Shown one piece after another: positions 25,832-34,933 of a stretch of 64,000 bases of DNA. The stretch's first letter is position 1; each line of letters begins with the position of its first letter. The notes under the pieces were generated by a model. It searched no databases. It saw nothing but the letters and a program-made list of their open reading frames with translations, and was not told where the DNA came from. The translations under genes were made by a program, and so were the position numbers. The stretch comes from Pedobacter aquatilis (GTDB lineage Bacteria; Bacteroidota; Bacteroidia; Sphingobacteriales; Sphingobacteriaceae): positions 182,306 through 246,305 of the forward strand of contig NZ_JAUFPW010000013.1 in the NCBI RefSeq assembly GCF_030409415.1, written 5' to 3'.

Positions 25832-26908
25832 TTAGCAATTCGCCATTTGCGCATTGTTGATGGATATTTGCTGTGCAATCTTGCTGGCAATATCTCCAAA
25901 AATTTCTTCAATCAAAGGATTTTGGTTTAAAGCAACTGGTTTGCCGTTATCGCCTGCTTCTGCTATACTTTGTACAATTGGTATCTCACCCAAAAATGGA
26001 ACATCAAAACGTTCGGCTAGAATTGTGCCGCCACCTTTACCAAAAATGTAATATTTATTATCTGGTAGTTCTGCGGGCGTAAAATACGACATGTTTTCAA
26101 CAACACCCAAAATCGGGATATTTATGCCTGGCATCCTGAACATTGCCAAACCTTTATGTGTATCGGCAAGTGCAACTTGTTGTGGTGTAGTTACCACAAC
26201 CGCCCCCGATATTGGGAAACTCTGTGTAATGGTGATGTGAATATCGCCAGTGCCCGGAGGTAAATCAACAATTAAGTAATCTAATTCGCCCCAGTTTGTA
26301 TCGTTAAACAGTTGCTTTACCGCGTTCGATGCCATTGGTCCACGCCAAGGCACGGGTTGTCCAGGGTCTGCAAAAAAACCTAGCGACAATAATTTGATTC
26401 CGTATTTTTCAATAGGAATAATTTTAGTTTTACCATCTGCAGTTTCTTCAGCACCAGGTTTAGCATCAACCAAATCGAACATTGTAGGTACCGATGGTCC
26501 GTAAATATCGGCATCGATTAAACCAACTTTTGCTCCATCTTTAGCCAGCGTAACCGCCAGATTACTAGATACAGTAGATTTACCAACTCCGCCTTTTCCA
26601 GATGAAACCAAAATGATGTTTTTGATGTTATCTAACGATGATGAATTAACGGGTTGCGTAACCCTCGAAGTTATATTTATAGAAATTTCTGCGTTAGCAT
26701 CTACAAAATGTTTAATAGCGTTTATGCAGGCGTTTTTTAGCATATCCTTCATCGGGCATGCTGGTGTGGTAAGTTCGAGCGTAAAATTGATATTTTTATC
26801 AACGATGTTTAAATCCTTAATCATGTTTAAGGTTACCAAATCCTTTTTAAGGTCTGGATCTTCAACATTTTTAAGCGCATCTAATACTTGTTGTGGGCTA
26901 ATTTGCAT
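25832..26908 (-). CDS. mrp: Mrp/ApbC/Nbp35-type Fe-S carrier ATPase
   Basis: A P-loop ATPase that binds and transfers Fe-S clusters. The 358 residues comprise an N-terminal DUF59/MIP18 domain (1-85, with TPACPMKDM) and a ParA/MinD-like ATPase with deviant Walker A SSGKGGVGKST (102-112), LIVDLPPGTGD and TPQQVALAD. In E. coli ApbC a CxxC follows the ENM motif; here the corresponding segment reads ENMSYFTPAELPDNKYYIFG and has no cysteines. Remaining cysteines are in the DUF59 domain and at the C-terminal residue. Nfu is downstream in the same operon. Confidence 0.93.
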   Translation of the reverse strand: MQISPQQVLDALKNVEDPDLKKDLVTLNMIKDLNIVDKNINFTLELTTPACPMKDMLKNACINAIKHFVDANAEISINITSRVTQPVNSSSLDNIKNIILVSSGKGGVGKSTVSSNLAVTLAKDGAKVGLIDADIYGPSVPTMFDLVDAKPGAEETADGKTKIIPIEKYGIKLLSLGFFADPGQPVPWRGPMASNAVKQLFNDTNWGELDYLIVDLPPGTGDIHITITQSFPISGAVVVTTPQQVALADTHKGLAMFRMPGINIPILGVVENMSYFTPAELPDNKYYIFGKGGGTILAERFDVPFLGEIPIVQSIAEAGDNGKPVALNQNPLIEEIFGDIASKIAQQISINNAQMANC

Positions 26909-27039
26909 CTGATTAATTTAAATTCAAAATTAACAAAACATCGCCATAAATACTTTTATTTAGGGTTTTTAACTGTAATTTTAACACGAAATAAACATTT
27001 AATTGTTACGTTTAAGCAATTAACCATTTTTAGCACTGT

Positions 27040-29184
27040 ATGCAGATACCGAAAATTAACATTCCAAAAAAATATTTAAAAATTGGCGCCTGGGTTTTGG
27101 GTGTATTTTTCATTGTTTGTATTGCATTAGGTGCGGTTGCTTATAGCAAAAGAGAGGCTTTACTGAAAAAAATGGTGGCTAAAGCCATAGCAAAAGCCGA
27201 CAAAGATTATGGTTTGGATGTTAAGATTGGAACATCGGGTTTTACGGGTTTAAGTACCGTAAAAATGACCTCAATCTCTGTAGTACCTAAAGACCGTGAT
27301 ACCTTAACAAACATTAACGAATTAAGTATTGGTGTGAAGTTATTTCCGTTAATCTTTGGAAATGTAAAGTTATCAGAAATTAAATTGAATGATGGTTTTG
27401 TAAGTGTTGTACTCAAAGATTCGACAACAAATATCGATTTTATCTTAAAAAGAAAAAAGAAAGATAGCACCGAAACTAAGGGTAAAGTAAATTTAGCTGA
27501 TATTGCCAACAACGTTTTAAACGAAGTTCTATATAAAATTCCGGATGACATGGACGTTAAAAATATGGTTTTTAAGTTCAACGATCATGATACCGCAAAG
27601 CTTAGTTTTGCCACTGAGGCAAAAATTGATGGCGGAGATTTAAAATCGACCATTAATGTAAATGCCGGAGAATCTACCTGGCATATTGATGGTTACGTAA
27701 ACCCCGGAAGTAAAGAATTAAGTTTTACGGCTTACGCTGATGGCAAAAAGCTCGAACTACCCTACTTAAATAATAAATTACATGCAAAGCTGAGTTTTGA
27801 TACTTTGCAAACCGAACTTAAGAACGCCAAATACAGTGGCGATGATTACAAAATTTCTGGTTCGTGGTCAGTTAAAAATATGTTGATAAATCAGCCTAGA
27901 ATTGCATCAAATGACATTATAGTACAAAGTGCTAAATTAGATGCCGATGTTTTGGTCGGGCCAAATTACATCGCATTAGACAGTACATCAACCGCATATT
28001 TGAAAAATGCATCTATCCATCCTTTTGTAAAATATACTTTAGGGAAAGATAAAATTTACGAGCTTAAACTTAATGCTGAAGAGCAAGATGCGCAAGCAAT
28101 TTTCGAAGCTTTTCCGCAAGGCTTATTCGAATCTTTAGATGGTTTAAAAGTGCAGGGAAAAGTGAAATATAATTTAAACTTTTATTTGGACACAAAAATA
28201 CCAGATAGCGTTCGTTTCAGCTCTACTTTAACGCCAATTGGTTTCAAAATTTTGCAATGGGGAAAAACTAATCTTCAAAAAATTAATAGCCCGTTTATTT
28301 ATACGCCATACGAATATGGGAAACCAATGCGAGATATAACAATTGGTCCGTCTAATCCTAATTTTACGCCTTTAAATTCAATTTCAAGAAACTTTATCAA
28401 TGCAGTATTAACGGCAGAAGATCCATCGTTTTACACACACAATGGTTTTGTTGAAGAATCTATCAGAAAATCAATTGCTGTTAACTATAAGGAGAAAAAG
28501 TTTAAGCGTGGTGGAAGTACAATCAGCATGCAATTGGTTAAAAATGTGTATTTAAGTCGACAGAAAACATTAGCCCGCAAAGCTGAAGAAATTTTAATTG
28601 TTTGGCTTATTGAGCATAATCATCTGGTAAGTAAACAACGGATGTTAGAGGTTTATTTTAACATTATGGAACTTGGGCAAAACATTTATGGTATTGGAGA
28701 AGCTTCGCGATATTATTTTGGCAAGCAACCAGCCGATTTAACTATTGGTGATGGCTTATTTTTAGCAAGCATTGTACCAAAACCAAAAGCCTCTATGTAC
28801 AAATTTATGGCCGACGGAAGTCTGAAACCTTATATGTATAATTATTTCAGGTTTATGGGGAATATTATGGCAAGGCGTGGTTTAACGCCTTCTGATACTT
28901 CAGGCTATGGATTTTACAATGTTCGCCTGCGTGAAGGTTTAAGGCAATATTTAGCACCTGATACTGCTTTGGTTGATACAACTGCATTTGATGACGATGA
29001 CAGCGAAATGCCACCTATTGTGATGCAGGATAAGAATAAAAATCTTTTCGATCGAATTTTTGGTGGCGCAAACAAAGACACCGCAACCGCTAAACCTGCT
29101 GATACATCTAAAACAAAAAAACAATTAAGGCAAGAACGAAGGGAACAGCGAAGGAAAGAAAGAGCGCTTGAAAACGGGCAATAG
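27040..29184 (+). CDS. Peptidoglycan glycosyltransferase (GT51) with a long N-terminal envelope domain
   Basis: A 714-residue membrane protein. After a TM anchor (about 14-35) comes a 400-residue beta-rich region resembling AsmA-type repeats. Then follows a GT51 transglycosylase domain like that of monofunctional MtgA/PBP1: catalytic LTAEDPSFYTHNGF with Glu460, GGSTISMQLVKNVYLS, RKAEEILIVWLIE, KQRMLEVYFNIMELG and ASIVPKP. There is no transpeptidase domain. The C-terminal tail is rich in Lys/Arg/Glu (KTKKQLRQERREQRRKE). It probably polymerises lipid II on the periplasmic side of the inner membrane. It is divergent from the mrp-type gene. Confidence 0.85.
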   Translation: MQIPKINIPKKYLKIGAWVLGVFFIVCIALGAVAYSKREALLKKMVAKAIAKADKDYGLDVKIGTSGFTGLSTVKMTSISVVPKDRDTLTNINELSIGVKLFPLIFGNVKLSEIKLNDGFVSVVLKDSTTNIDFILKRKKKDSTETKGKVNLADIANNVLNEVLYKIPDDMDVKNMVFKFNDHDTAKLSFATEAKIDGGDLKSTINVNAGESTWHIDGYVNPGSKELSFTAYADGKKLELPYLNNKLHAKLSFDTLQTELKNAKYSGDDYKISGSWSVKNMLINQPRIASNDIIVQSAKLDADVLVGPNYIALDSTSTAYLKNASIHPFVKYTLGKDKIYELKLNAEEQDAQAIFEAFPQGLFESLDGLKVQGKVKYNLNFYLDTKIPDSVRFSSTLTPIGFKILQWGKTNLQKINSPFIYTPYEYGKPMRDITIGPSNPNFTPLNSISRNFINAVLTAEDPSFYTHNGFVEESIRKSIAVNYKEKKFKRGGSTISMQLVKNVYLSRQKTLARKAEEILIVWLIEHNHLVSKQRMLEVYFNIMELGQNIYGIGEASRYYFGKQPADLTIGDGLFLASIVPKPKASMYKFMADGSLKPYMYNYFRFMGNIMARRGLTPSDTSGYGFYNVRLREGLRQYLAPDTALVDTTAFDDDDSEMPPIVMQDKNKNLFDRIFGGANKDTATAKPADTSKTKKQLRQERREQRRKERALENGQ

Positions 29185-29245
29185 TCAGTTAAACCTCCGC
29201 AATTTTCAAGATTTAACGTTCCAACATTAAATATTACAAAAACAA

Positions 29246-29788
29246 ATGCATAAAATAAAAGTAGAAGATAAGGAGTTTGAGATTTTTTTAGAAAACGATA
29301 CACTAAACAAGCGCATTAGACTTTTGGGCATTCAAATGAATGTAGATTATGAAGGAAAATGTCCTTTATTTATTGGCGTATTAAACGGAAGTTTTCTTTT
29401 TATGGCCGATTTAATAAAGGAAATTGATGTGCCTTGTGAAGTTGCTTTTATGCGTGTGGCCTCTTATCAAGGCACAGAAAGTTCAGGAAATGTTAAAGAA
29501 TTGATTGGCTTGCCTGATAATTTAGATGGAAGAGATATTGTTATTGTTGAAGATATTGTGGATACAGGATTAACACTGACACACATCTTGAAAACTATTA
29601 AGGAAAAAAATCCGGCATCTGTTAAAGTTGCCTCCTTATTGCTTAAGCCCGCAGCACTTAAACATCAAATTGATGAATTGGATTATATTGGTTTTGAAAT
29701 CCCCAACGAATTTGTGGTAGGTTATGGCTTAGATTATAACGGACTTGGCAGAAACCTAACGGATATTTACAGGGCAACTGGCGAATAA
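29246..29788 (+). CDS. hpt: Hypoxanthine phosphoribosyltransferase
   Basis: Salvages hypoxanthine (and guanine) to IMP/GMP using PRPP. It has 180 residues with the PRPP-binding loop IVIVEDIVDTGLTLTHIL (about 96-113), the N-terminal LFIGVLNGSFLFMADL and the C-terminal VVGYGLDYNGLGRNL, all diagnostic. Start ATG 29246, 61 bases after the GT51 gene; psd follows 54 bases later, so they may share a transcript. Confidence 0.95.
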   Translation: MHKIKVEDKEFEIFLENDTLNKRIRLLGIQMNVDYEGKCPLFIGVLNGSFLFMADLIKEIDVPCEVAFMRVASYQGTESSGNVKELIGLPDNLDGRDIVIVEDIVDTGLTLTHILKTIKEKNPASVKVASLLLKPAALKHQIDELDYIGFEIPNEFVVGYGLDYNGLGRNLTDIYRATGE

Positions 29789-29842
29789 TTTCTAATTACA
29801 TTAATTTATTTTTCGCACCTTTGCGCAATAATTTTTAGTAAA

Positions 29843-30502
29843 ATGACCATACACAAAGAAGGCTATACCTCAATTGCATTAACGGTATTATTTGTTTTTA
29901 TCCTCAACGCATTTGTAGATTATAAATATTACGATGTAACTTGGTTACGCTGGTTTATATATATACTTTCGGCGGTTTTATTCTTAACTGTATTGCAGTT
30001 TTTCCGTAACCCTAGCCGTACTTTTTCATCGGGAGATAACTTAGTTATTTGCCCTGCAGATGGAAAAGTTGTGGTAATTGAAGAAACGGAAGAAGGCGAA
30101 TATTTTAAAGATAAACGGTTACAAGTTTCCATTTTTATGTCGCCGGTTAACGTTCATATTAACCGCAATCCAATATCAGGTGTTGTAAAGTTTTTTAAAT
30201 ACCATCCTGGTAAGTATTTAGCTGCCTGGAATCCTAAATCATCAACAGAAAATGAAAGAACTACGACTGTGGTGGAGCATACAAATGGGACATCAATTTT
30301 ATTCCGTCAAATTGCAGGTGCTTTAGCTCGCAGAATTGTATGGTACATAAAAGAAGGCGATAATGTTAAACAAGCTGAACAGTTTGGCTTTATCAAATTT
30401 GGTTCTCGTGTAGATATTTTTCTTCCGATTGGAACAAAAGTTAATGTAGAACTTAATCAGGTTGTAAAAGGTGGAATAACCACTTTAGCTACATTAAGCT
30501 AA
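29843..30502 (+). CDS. psd: Phosphatidylserine decarboxylase, short (type II) form
   Basis: Decarboxylates phosphatidylserine to phosphatidylethanolamine, with a pyruvoyl group made by self-cleavage. The cleavage site is IKFGSRVDIFLP, between Gly187 and Ser188. Two N-terminal hydrophobic segments (about 8-25 and 34-52) anchor it, and FFRNPSRT, ICPADGKVVVI and FMSPVNVHINRNP are family hallmarks. It has 219 residues, typical of short Psd proteins. It works in the same pathway as cdsA. A strong terminator follows. Confidence 0.95.
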   Translation: MTIHKEGYTSIALTVLFVFILNAFVDYKYYDVTWLRWFIYILSAVLFLTVLQFFRNPSRTFSSGDNLVICPADGKVVVIEETEEGEYFKDKRLQVSIFMSPVNVHINRNPISGVVKFFKYHPGKYLAAWNPKSSTENERTTTVVEHTNGTSILFRQIAGALARRIVWYIKEGDNVKQAEQFGFIKFGSRVDIFLPIGTKVNVELNQVVKGGITTLATLS

Positions 30503-30525
30503 GTAATTTATAAGTTATTAAAAAG

Positions 30526-30556
30526 AGCGATTTGGATTATCAAATCGCTTTTTTTT
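30526..30556 (+). terminator. Terminator after psd
   Basis: AGCGATTTG and its complement CAAATCGCT form the stem around GATTAT, followed by eight Ts. Confidence 0.92.
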
Positions 30557-30660
30557 AGCGCTGCTAGTTTTGTAAATCTGATTTAAAGTTTAGTGAAGCT
30601 CTTTATTATTTTGGCTTTAAATGATATTTTATAGCGCAATAATTGGAGTTCTTTGGTTAT

Positions 30661-30756
30661 GTCAGTCCCGCCAATGCTACAATCTTTTGGGTATTGTTGC
30701 CGCTCAATTAAGGTTTTTACGCCCAAAAGGATTTTCGCTATGTCGGGGCTATTTAA
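30661..30756 (-). repeat. Dispersed repeat, family D
   Basis: CAGTCCCGCCAATGCTACAA at the left and TATGTCGGGGCTATTTAA at the right match the copy at 4292-4388; the central blocks CAAAAGGATTTTCGC and ACAATCTTTTGGG are also shared. Confidence 0.7.
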
Positions 30757-30805
30757 TTTTGAGCGGTAGCCGTTTTGAGGGGCTTTCTTGTACAAGCCAC
30801 TGTAT

Positions 30806-30864
30806 CTAAACCCGATTGGATGGATGCCGATTTTTCATCGGCAGGAAGTAAAGCGGGACTACAG
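30806..30864 (+). repeat. Dispersed repeat, family D, variant copy
   Basis: CTAAACCCGATTGG, a short hairpin GCCGATTTTTCATCGGC, then AAAGCGGGACTACAG. The same order of parts is seen at 51577-51653. Confidence 0.6.
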
Positions 30865-30957
30865 TAAGCCATGAAATGATGAACTTTCATTTCAAAAAAA
30901 TATTGGTTACCTGTTTATATTAATTCATGCAAATTATTTGCATAAATGTGCAATTCC

Positions 30958-32127
30958 CTAATCTATTGCATCATTGCCCACTTCTTTATCGTGGCTTGTT
31001 AAAGGTATATCACCGATTAATCTTTGGGTTGGATAAGCAAAATCAGATTTGTTACGCATCACGATATCCATAATCTGCAAGTTAATTTCCTGTCTTATTT
31101 GTACGAATTTTGAGTTATCCAAAATTGTAAAAAAGTAAGAAACTTCGATATTCAAGCCCGATTCTCCGAAGCTTTTGAAAGATGCACTCACATCAGCCGT
31201 GCCTTCTATACTTGTTATATAATCTTCAATTTCTGATACAATTTTTTTAACAGAACCAGCATTAGTTTCATAGGTTAAACCAATTATAAAGGCAACCTTG
31301 CGGGAATTTCTAAGTGAAAGATTTTCTAAAACGCCATCAATCATTCCTCTGTTTGGGATGGTTGCCATCGTTTTTTCTGATGTACGGATTCGGGTGCTTC
31401 TAAAGCCAACTTTTTCGACAGTTCCTTCAACACCATCAACCTTTACCAAATCGCCAACCACAAAAGGCTTATCTAAAAATATGGTGAAAGAACCTATCAG
31501 ATTTTCTAAACTCTCTTTAGCTGCCAACGCGATTGCAATACCGCCAATGCCAAGTCCGGTAATCAATGTTAGTACATTAACTTCAAATACAAAGCCTAAA
31601 AGCGTAAAAAAGCCAATAAATATCACGAGTGTTTTAAATAGCTCCTTAAGAAAAGGCACTAATTGGTCGTCGGATTTATTATCTGTTAACGATGCTCTGA
31701 ATAATAAAACGTGACTGATAAAATCGATAATCCTCAGAATAATCCAAAATACCGAAACGATTATCATGAATAGAAAAATTCTATCAATACAATCGCCAAT
31801 GCTCACCGGAATTGACTCTTTTACCTTTCCCACTAATTTGCTGTAATGAAAAAGCGCAACTTCTAAGGGATGTTTAAGCTGATTAATGGACAGGTATAAA
31901 GTAGCCAGCAGAATGAATGTTTCTATTGGTTTTACCAATAAGGCAACAAAAGCCTCATCATGCGATTGCTGAGAGAATTTTTTGAAAAGCTTAAATAACA
32001 GCTTGCTTAAAAGTTTCGAAACAATACGTTTAAATATCAATCCGAACAAAAGAATACCACCGAATAGACAATAAGCCTTTACTGTATTACCCCAAAAAAC
32101 TTGTTCAAAAAATGCGGAATCTAACAT
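30958..32127 (-). CDS. MscS-family mechanosensitive ion channel
   Basis: A 389-residue inner-membrane channel that releases solutes on osmotic downshock. About four to five TM segments occupy residues 15-210; the pore-lining helix region is LTLITGLGIGGIAIALAAKE, followed by the typical MscS beta-domain ENLIGSFTIFLDKPFVVGDL and VEGTVEKVGFRSTRIRT. The cytoplasmic alpha/beta domain follows. It is longer than E. coli MscS (286 residues) by extra N-terminal helices. It is the gene after rplS on the same strand, across a strong terminator, and convergent with psd. Confidence 0.93.
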   Translation of the reverse strand: MLDSAFFEQVFWGNTVKAYCLFGGILLFGLIFKRIVSKLLSKLLFKLFKKFSQQSHDEAFVALLVKPIETFILLATLYLSINQLKHPLEVALFHYSKLVGKVKESIPVSIGDCIDRIFLFMIIVSVFWIILRIIDFISHVLLFRASLTDNKSDDQLVPFLKELFKTLVIFIGFFTLLGFVFEVNVLTLITGLGIGGIAIALAAKESLENLIGSFTIFLDKPFVVGDLVKVDGVEGTVEKVGFRSTRIRTSEKTMATIPNRGMIDGVLENLSLRNSRKVAFIIGLTYETNAGSVKKIVSEIEDYITSIEGTADVSASFKSFGESGLNIEVSYFFTILDNSKFVQIRQEINLQIMDIVMRNKSDFAYPTQRLIGDIPLTSHDKEVGNDAID

Positions 32128-32143
32128 AGAAACAAATGTATAA

Positions 32144-32176
32144 ACAAAAAAACCTCCACGAAATTAATCGTGAAGG
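32144..32176 (-). terminator. Terminator after rplS
   Basis: On the minus strand CCTTCACGA pairs with TCGTGGAGG (one G-U pair) around TTAATT and is followed by TTTTTTTG, shortly after the rplS stop. Confidence 0.9.
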
Positions 32177-32198
32177 CTATATCTTATAATAAAGAATA

Positions 32199-32546
32199 TT
32201 ATTTTCTTAAAGATTTGATACGAGCAGCTTTACCAGTTAAAGCACGTAAGTAGAATAATTTCGCTCTACGAACTTTACCATAGCTATTCACCTCTACCTT
32301 CTCGATGTTTGGAGAATTGATAGGGAAAATACGCTCAACACCAACACTGTTACTAATCTTACGAACTGTGAAAGTTTCGTTAGCACCAGCACTGTTGCGT
32401 TGAATAACAACACCTTGGTAAATCTGAATACGTTCTTTATTACCTTCGCGAATTTTATAGTGTACGCTCACTGTATCGCCAGACTTGAACGCAGGAAAAT
32501 CTTTTTTCGCGATGGCCTGCTCTTCAACAAATTTTACTAAATCCAT
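32199..32546 (-). CDS. rplS: 50S ribosomal protein L19
   Basis: A 115-residue L19 protein at the 30S-50S interface. Hallmarks: [59 protein letters not shown] and the C-terminal [16 protein letters not shown]. It is the last gene of the conserved rpsP-rimM-trmD-rplS order, 137 bases after trmD, and is closed by a strong terminator. Confidence 0.98.
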   Translation of the reverse strand: MDLVKFVEEQAIAKKDFPAFKSGDTVSVHYKIREGNKERIQIYQGVVIQRNSAGANETFTVRKISNSVGVERIFPINSPNIEKVEVNSYGKVRRAKLFYLRALTGKAARIKSLRK

Positions 32547-32683
32547 GATTTTAAGCTATTAAATCGATATTTCAACCCGTGAAAATCGGATTGCAATATT
32601 AGGGAATTTTTTTTATAAAAAAAAGTAATTTTTATTTTTTCCACAATCTTTATGAAATCCACAATCTAAAGGGTTAAATGCTT

Positions 32684-33358
32684 CTATTCCAAAAGGTCAG
32701 GACGGCGTTGTTTGGTGCGTTCCAAAGCCTGTTCGTGCCTCCATTCGTTAACTTTAGCTTCATGTCCGCTTAACAAAACATCGGGTACTTTATGCCCACG
32801 CCAATCTGCCGGGCGTGTGTAAACCGGGGCATCTAAAAGCTCACCTTGAAAGCTGTCAGATAAAGCCGAGGTTTCATCATTTAATACACCAGGAATTAAT
32901 CTAACAACAGCATCTACAACTATTGCTGCAGGTAATTCTCCGCCACTTAAAACATAATCTCCTACAGAAATTTCGCGGGTCACATAAATATCTCGAATGC
33001 GCTGATCTATACCTTTATAATGGCCGCATAAAATGATGATATTTTTCTTGATAGAAAGTTCGTTAGCGGTGCTTTGGTTAAGCGTAACACCATCCGGACT
33101 CATAAAGATAATTTCGTCATAAGTTCTTTCTGCCTGAAGCTTTTCTATACATGCCGCAAATGGCTCAATACTCATTACCATTCCACTTCCGCCGCCATAC
33201 TGGTAATCATCTACACTTTTTTGCTTGTTCGTAGCGTAATCACGAAGGTTATGTACCACAATTTCTGCGATACCTTTTTTTTGCGCTCTTTGCAAAATTG
33301 AATGGGCAAAAGGGCTTTCTAATAATGCCGGAAGAACAGTTATAATATCAAAACGCAT
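32684..33358 (-). CDS. trmD: tRNA (guanine-37 N1)-methyltransferase
   Basis: A SPOUT-class enzyme that methylates G37 in tRNAs reading CNN and some other codons, preventing +1 frameshifts. It has 224 residues with the trefoil-knot SAM site ([16 protein letters not shown] around 108-123; [16 protein letters not shown] around 128-143) and YGGGSGMVM nearer the start. The C-terminal domain is short but complete. Start ATG 33358. A TATCTTTG box ends just 4 bases upstream, so it may have its own nearly leaderless promoter within the operon. Confidence 0.97.
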   Translation of the reverse strand: MRFDIITVLPALLESPFAHSILQRAQKKGIAEIVVHNLRDYATNKQKSVDDYQYGGGSGMVMSIEPFAACIEKLQAERTYDEIIFMSPDGVTLNQSTANELSIKKNIIILCGHYKGIDQRIRDIYVTREISVGDYVLSGGELPAAIVVDAVVRLIPGVLNDETSALSDSFQGELLDAPVYTRPADWRGHKVPDVLLSGHEAKVNEWRHEQALERTKQRRPDLLE

Positions 33359-33362
33359 AATG

Positions 33363-33370
33363 CAAAGATA
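33363..33370 (-). promoter_or_regulatory. Candidate internal -7 box for trmD
   Basis: The minus strand reads TATCTTTG, an exact TAnnTTTG match, with four bases between it and the trmD ATG. Confidence 0.4.
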
Positions 33371-33449
33371 TGGAAAATGAAAGTTGTAAAATGGAAATGT
33401 GTTAAGGCACTAACTGCATTAATAATTTAATGCATAAAATATTTTTAAT

Positions 33450-33977
33450 TTATTTCTCCAGATAAACGTCCAATAATCCCTCAGGTAAATCGAGCGTTAA
33501 AACTTTCTCTTCATCATCAATTTCAACAATAAAATCTTCATTTAGCGGAAAAAGAATTTCAGTTTCCTTATACAGAACTGTTGCCACAAATTGTTGAGGA
33601 TATTCATTAACCTCCATGATCTCGCCTAATTCACCTAATGTTTCGTCAACAGCCAAAAATCCTTTTAAATCAGTATAGAAAAACTCATCGCCATCGCTTT
33701 CCGGCATTTTTTCAATAGGTAGATAAAGCTTCTTTTTTAATAGTGGCTGCGCTTTGTCAATATGGTCAACATCATCAAAATTAAAATAACCGGTTTTATT
33801 TGCTTGCAATTTTGCTGATGCTACAAAATAGGGTACAAGTTTACCATTCATATCAGCAAAAACGATGTCAAAATCGAGTTGTTCATATTCATCAAATTCA
33901 AAAAATATCTGAACCTCACCTTTTAAACCCCTGGTTTTGGTAACGTAACCTATGTAAAATGCTTCTTCGTGTTTCAT
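33450..33977 (-). CDS. rimM: 16S rRNA processing protein RimM
   Basis: Assists maturation of the 30S head by binding S19. It has 175 residues with the N-terminal RimM barrel (YIGYVTKTRGLKGEVQIFFE), the KTGYFNFDDVDHIDKAQPL segment and a PRC-barrel C-terminal domain (FLAVDETLGELGEIMEV; IVEIDDEEKVLTLDLPEGLL). It is in its usual place before trmD, but the gap to rpsP is unusually long (192 bases) and holds a terminator and a repeat. Confidence 0.95.
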   Translation of the reverse strand: MKHEEAFYIGYVTKTRGLKGEVQIFFEFDEYEQLDFDIVFADMNGKLVPYFVASAKLQANKTGYFNFDDVDHIDKAQPLLKKKLYLPIEKMPESDGDEFFYTDLKGFLAVDETLGELGEIMEVNEYPQQFVATVLYKETEILFPLNEDFIVEIDDEEKVLTLDLPEGLLDVYLEK

Positions 33978-34016
33978 ACAGCTTATTTTTATTCTTTATT
34001 GCAAAGCTGATTTTTT

Positions 34017-34088
34017 CGTCAGCTGAGGCAATCTCACTTAAATTATTATCTACAATACATAGAGATTGCTTCGTGCCTCGCAATGACG
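34017..34088. repeat. Dispersed palindrome, family A, degenerate copy
   Basis: The right arm, GAGATTGCTTCGTGCCTCGC and onward to 34088, matches the other family A arms, while the left arm (34017-34037, CGTCAGCTGAGGCAATCTC) has lost about seven bases. It lies between rpsP and rimM. Confidence 0.8.
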
Positions 34089-34115
34089 GGCACTATTTGG
34101 GTTTCTTTTTAAATA

Positions 34116-34150
34116 AAAATAGCGCTTCGAATAATCGAAACGCTATTTTT
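34116..34150 (-). terminator. Terminator between rpsP and rimM
   Basis: AAAAATAGCG and CGCTATTTTT flank a further TTCGAATAATCGAAA stem-loop, giving a long hairpin 20 bases after the rpsP stop; on the minus strand a T-rich run follows. Confidence 0.8.
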
Positions 34151-34169
34151 TGCATCAAAATAATTTAAA

Positions 34170-34730
34170 TTATTCTGCGCCTTCTTCTTTAGTTGCTTCT
34201 GCTGCAGGAGCCTCTTCAGTTGCTTCAGCTTCAACAGCTGGAGCTTCTTCCTCAACAACTTCTTCTGCAACTGGTGCGTTTTTAGCTGCAATTGCTGCTG
34301 CTCTATCTTCTTTTTTCTTAGCTTCTGCTACTAAAGCTGCTTTACGAGCATCTGCTTTAGAAGTTGCTAAACCTTCTGTTTTACCAGAAATTTTACCAGC
34401 TTTTGCATCTAACCATTCAGCAAATTTAGCATCTGCTTGTTCTTGAGTTAAAGCGCCTTTTTTAACACCACCTTCTAAGTGTTTTTTGTATAAAACACCT
34501 TTGTAAGAAAGGATAGCACGAGCGGTATCAGTTGGTTGTGCACCACTGTTAACCCAAGCTAAAGTTTTTTCGAAATTAATTTCGATGGTTGCAGGATTGG
34601 TATTTGGGTTGTAAGAACCTAAACGCTCAATAAATTTACCATCACGTGGAGAGCGAGAATCTGCTACCACTACGTGGAAAAAAGGTTTCCCTTTTTTACC
34701 GAATCTTTGCAATCTGATTTTAGTTGCCAT
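34170..34730 (-). CDS. rpsP: 30S ribosomal protein S16 with a long acidic/Ala-rich tail
   Basis: Residues 1-90 are a normal S16: [55 protein letters not shown]. Residues about 100-186 form an added tail that starts Lys/Ala-rich ([20 protein letters not shown]) and ends in Glu/Ala blocks ([20 protein letters not shown]). S16 is usually 80-90 residues; such tails are known in Bacteroidota, and their role is unknown. A full -33/-7 promoter lies upstream and a terminator directly after the gene, so rpsP may be partly uncoupled from rimM-trmD-rplS. Confidence 0.97.
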   Translation of the reverse strand: MATKIRLQRFGKKGKPFFHVVVADSRSPRDGKFIERLGSYNPNTNPATIEINFEKTLAWVNSGAQPTDTARAILSYKGVLYKKHLEGGVKKGALTQEQADAKFAEWLDAKAGKISGKTEGLATSKADARKAALVAEAKKKEDRAAAIAAKNAPVAEEVVEEEAPAVEAEATEEAPAAEATKEEGAE

Positions 34731-34787
34731 TTTTCAATTTTATTTATGTATTCAACATAGTTCCCGGAGCTTCGTGCTGCGGGGTTG

Positions 34788-34819
34788 CAAAGATAAGTAA
34801 TGTATTGATACTTTGCAAA
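34788..34819 (-). promoter_or_regulatory. Bacteroidota -33/-7 promoter of rpsP
   Basis: The minus strand has TTTG (34816-34819), a 20-base spacer, then TATCTTTG (34788-34795). This matches the TTTG-N(19-21)-TAnnTTTG consensus of the Bacteroidota primary sigma factor. The leader to the rpsP ATG would be about 50 bases. Confidence 0.75.
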
Positions 34820-34933
34820 TTGAAAAAAGGATTAAAGAACAAAGAGTAAAGGCATTTAAAATATGACAGCTTCAATATAGGATTTGATTTTTTTATCCTT
34901 GTTGTTTCATCCCTGTTCATTTATCTTTACAGC

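Larger units (their letters stand above)
30557..30957. other. Non-coding convergent gap with family D repeats
   Basis: No gene is visible between psd and the MscS gene. The stretch carries two family D-type repeats (30661-30756, minus orientation; 30806-30864, plus orientation) and A/T-rich sequence. Confidence 0.7.
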
